In this document: piece after piece, positions 5,241 through 6,452 of the stretch
How positions within the stretch are numbered: position 1 is the stretch's first letter
Layout: each line of letters starts with the position of its first letter
Source of the DNA: Deltaproteobacteria bacterium
GTDB taxonomy: Bacteria > Desulfobacterota > Desulfobacteria > Desulfobacterales > ETH-SRB1
Reading direction: 5' to 3'
Assembly (NCBI GenBank): GCA_003647525.1
Contig: QMMZ01000120.1
Location: 1-6,452 of the forward strand
Length of the DNA stretch: 6,452 nucleotides
Notes under the pieces: generated by a model
Told to the model about the DNA's origin: nothing
Seen by the model: only the letters and a program-made list of their open reading frames with translations
Database searches by the model: none
Made by a program: the position numbers and the translations under genes

Positions 5241-6006
5241 TTCCAAAACAGACGAGAACGCAGCCGAACACCGCAAAAAAATACTTTCTGAAGCCACAGT
5301 CGCAATTTCAGAATCGAGAAAGGCATTGAAAGCACTTGACGAAGGTAAAACAGAGGAGGCAATTAAGGCCCTTGAACTGGCCACCGGAAAAATGGCTCTC
5401 ATCATTGCCCGTGACCCTGAACTTGCTTTAGCAAAGATTGACGTGAATGTTAAAGTATTTGATGTTTTTGCCAACGTGAAAACACTGAAAGAAACGGTAA
5501 AGCAGGCAATAAAATACCTGAAAAATGGCAAGGTCCAGCTGGCGAGACCTCTTGTTGATAGTCTGGTCAGCGAAATAGTGATCGAATCAATCAATATTCC
5601 CCTGGCAACCTATCCTGACGCAATTATAGCTGTTGTTCCATTGATAGACAAGGGAAAAACCAAAGAAGCTAAAGCTGCTTTGCAGACAGCCCTGAACACT
5701 CTAATTGTTGTTGAGGAAGAGGTCATTCCGCTTCCTGTCGTAAGGGCAAAATCCATGCTGAAGGAAGCTGAGAAGCTCGCTGAAAATAAAGAGCGCAAGG
5801 AAGAAGACAATAAAAAGTTGGTGTCCTTCCTTGGTGATGCCCAGACCCAGTTGGAAATGGCTAAAATCCTGGGCTACGGCAACAAAAAAGCCTTCAAACC
5901 AATGTATGAACAACTGGATATGATCAGGGAAAAAACCAAAGATGGCAAATCTGGTACTGGTTTTTTTGATAAAATATTGGAACAAGTTTCCAAAATTTTC
6001 AAATAA
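5161..6006 (+). CDS. YfdX-family protein, mature domain (start disrupted)
   Basis: The body from about 5242 (SKTDENAAEHRKK) to the TAA at 6004-6006 is an all-helical YfdX-type domain with three related helix-loop segments: LDEGKTEEAIKAL, LKNGKVQLARPL and IDKGKTKEAKAAL. It also has the family-typical INIPLATYPDAI and VVEEEVIPLPVVRA stretches. The frame opens at a TTG at 5161, but residues before 5242 overlap the signal peptide in another frame and are not genuine. An AGGAGG at 5215-5220 lies 9 nt before a CTG codon in this frame (5230) and might allow weak internal initiation, giving a cytoplasmic form. Repaired, the protein is 304 aa and periplasmic. YfdX proteins are acid/heat-stress-linked periplasmic proteins, found with sHSPs in heat-resistance loci. 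Confidence 0.85.
   Translation: MLLTRRRLSHLKHNRNQPRRCNLLLINSKTDENAAEHRKKILSEATVAISESRKALKALDEGKTEEAIKALELATGKMALIIARDPELALAKIDVNVKVFDVFANVKTLKETVKQAIKYLKNGKVQLARPLVDSLVSEIVIESINIPLATYPDAIIAVVPLIDKGKTKEAKAALQTALNTLIVVEEEVIPLPVVRAKSMLKEAEKLAENKERKEEDNKKLVSFLGDAQTQLEMAKILGYGNKKAFKPMYEQLDMIREKTKDGKSGTGFFDKILEQVSKIFK
5235..5242 (+). repeat. 4-bp tandem duplication (AATT AATT) that breaks the YfdX gene
   Basis: The sequence GTTAATTAATTCC contains a doubled 4-mer. With one copy the codons read GTT AAT TCC (V-N-S) in line with both halves, giving an uninterrupted 304-codon gene. With two copies the first frame meets TAA at 5238. Confidence 0.7.
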
Positions 6007-6244
6007 CACTGTGATAAACACACTGCAAAAAATGAGTCTGCTAAATTATTAACTGAATAAGGGCCGGAATTTTGAAACATGGAAAAAACTGAAATTATTT
6101 TAGGCAAAAATACAGATGCATTTGTGGGAGCAAAGATTTTTTTATAGGATAGGCGATACCTTAAAACTTTCATAAAAACGTCGATTCTAATATTACAAAC
6201 GGTTCCCGCAGCAATATAAAACACCTATCAAAAGGAGGAGGATT
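6007..6244. other. Intergenic region before sHSP 4
   Basis: This is 238 bp with no supported gene. A possible weak plus-strand promoter is TTGAAA (6072-6077), 18 nt, TATTTT (6096-6101). A 22-codon frame from an ATG at 6079 lacks an RBS and is not called. No stable hairpin with a T-run was found after YfdX. The gap suggests that sHSP 4 may have its own promoter. Confidence 0.3.
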
Positions 6245-6452
6245 ATGTTTACAAAATTAAATGATATCGACAGATTATTCGGGACAATGAATCTTCTACA
6301 AAAGAGTTTGGACAATATTTACAGAGATCATGGCAAATCATCCGGTTACAGATGGGAATTTGAGCAAACTGCTCCCAGAATAAACCTCTATGAAAACGGT
6401 GATAATTTTGAAATCAGGGCTGAAGTACCCGGACTTAAAAAGGATGACTTGA
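6245..6452 (+). CDS. Small heat-shock protein 4 (Hsp20), partial, cut by window end
   Basis: The ATG at 6245 follows GGAGGAGG (6234-6241). The 69 visible residues start MFTKLNDIDRLFGTMNLLQ, very close to sHSP 1 (MFTRVSDIDRMFGAMDLLQ). They then enter the alpha-crystallin domain with RINLYENGDNFEIRAEVPGL before the window ends. The shared N-terminal arm and the NGDNFE...AEVPG segment show recent duplication or a common ancestor with sHSP 1. The middle linker (RDHGKSSGYRWEFEQTAP) has diverged. A second sHSP pair may follow to the right, repeating the sHSP 1-sHSP 2 arrangement. Confidence 0.93.
   Translation, partial: MFTKLNDIDRLFGTMNLLQKSLDNIYRDHGKSSGYRWEFEQTAPRINLYENGDNFEIRAEVPGLKKDDL

Noticed and set aside
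1..6452. tRNA, rRNA, CRISPR array, intact insertion sequence
   Set aside because: No cloverleaf, rRNA-like conserved blocks, regularly spaced repeats or transposase motifs were seen on either strand.

Overview
The window (6452 bp, AT-rich) carries a proteostasis cluster: four small heat-shock proteins (sHSP/Hsp20, the fourth cut by the window edge), a short zinc-binding DnaJ-like co-chaperone, a coiled-coil protein of unknown function and a secreted YfdX-family protein. Gene content and style (AGGAGG-type ribosome binding sites, the 'YECWRC' short J-protein, YfdX next to sHSPs) suggest an anaerobic deltaproteobacterium such as a Desulfobacterales member. That assignment comes from family knowledge, not from a marker gene.

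Layout. Positions 1-1620 are low in intact genes: a possible gene end at the left edge, a perfect 16-bp inverted repeat, and decayed coding fragments. The clearest fragments are on the minus strand (905-1135 and 1273-1569) and are interrupted by in-frame TGA codons. Positions 1630-2993 are a minus-strand block: a 37-aa basic small ORF with its own promoter and strong RBS, the J-domain gene, the zinc-finger/C-terminal part of the same J-protein in the -1 frame, and, from a separate promoter, a 57-aa double-CxxC protein. Positions 3023-6452 are a plus-strand block: promoter, structured leader with a possible upstream ORF, sHSP 1, sHSP 2, a 14-bp perfect hairpin, coiled-coil protein, sHSP 3, YfdX (signal peptide and body in different frames), and the start of sHSP 4, a paralogue of sHSP 1.

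How it may work (inference). sHSPs hold unfolding proteins, the J-protein would pass clients to DnaK, and YfdX would act in the periplasm. The sHSP plus YfdX pairing recalls the transmissible locus of stress tolerance / locus of heat resistance of Proteobacteria, but ClpK, FtsH, HdeD, thioredoxin and KefB are not in this window.

Two genes are split in ways that invite checking. The J-protein is broken exactly at an A9 run that also forms an A_AAA_AAA slippery heptamer. YfdX is broken by a 4-bp tandem duplication (AATT AATT) between its signal peptide and mature domain. Each may be a real frameshift mutation, a sequencing error or, for the J-protein, programmed frameshifting or transcriptional slippage.
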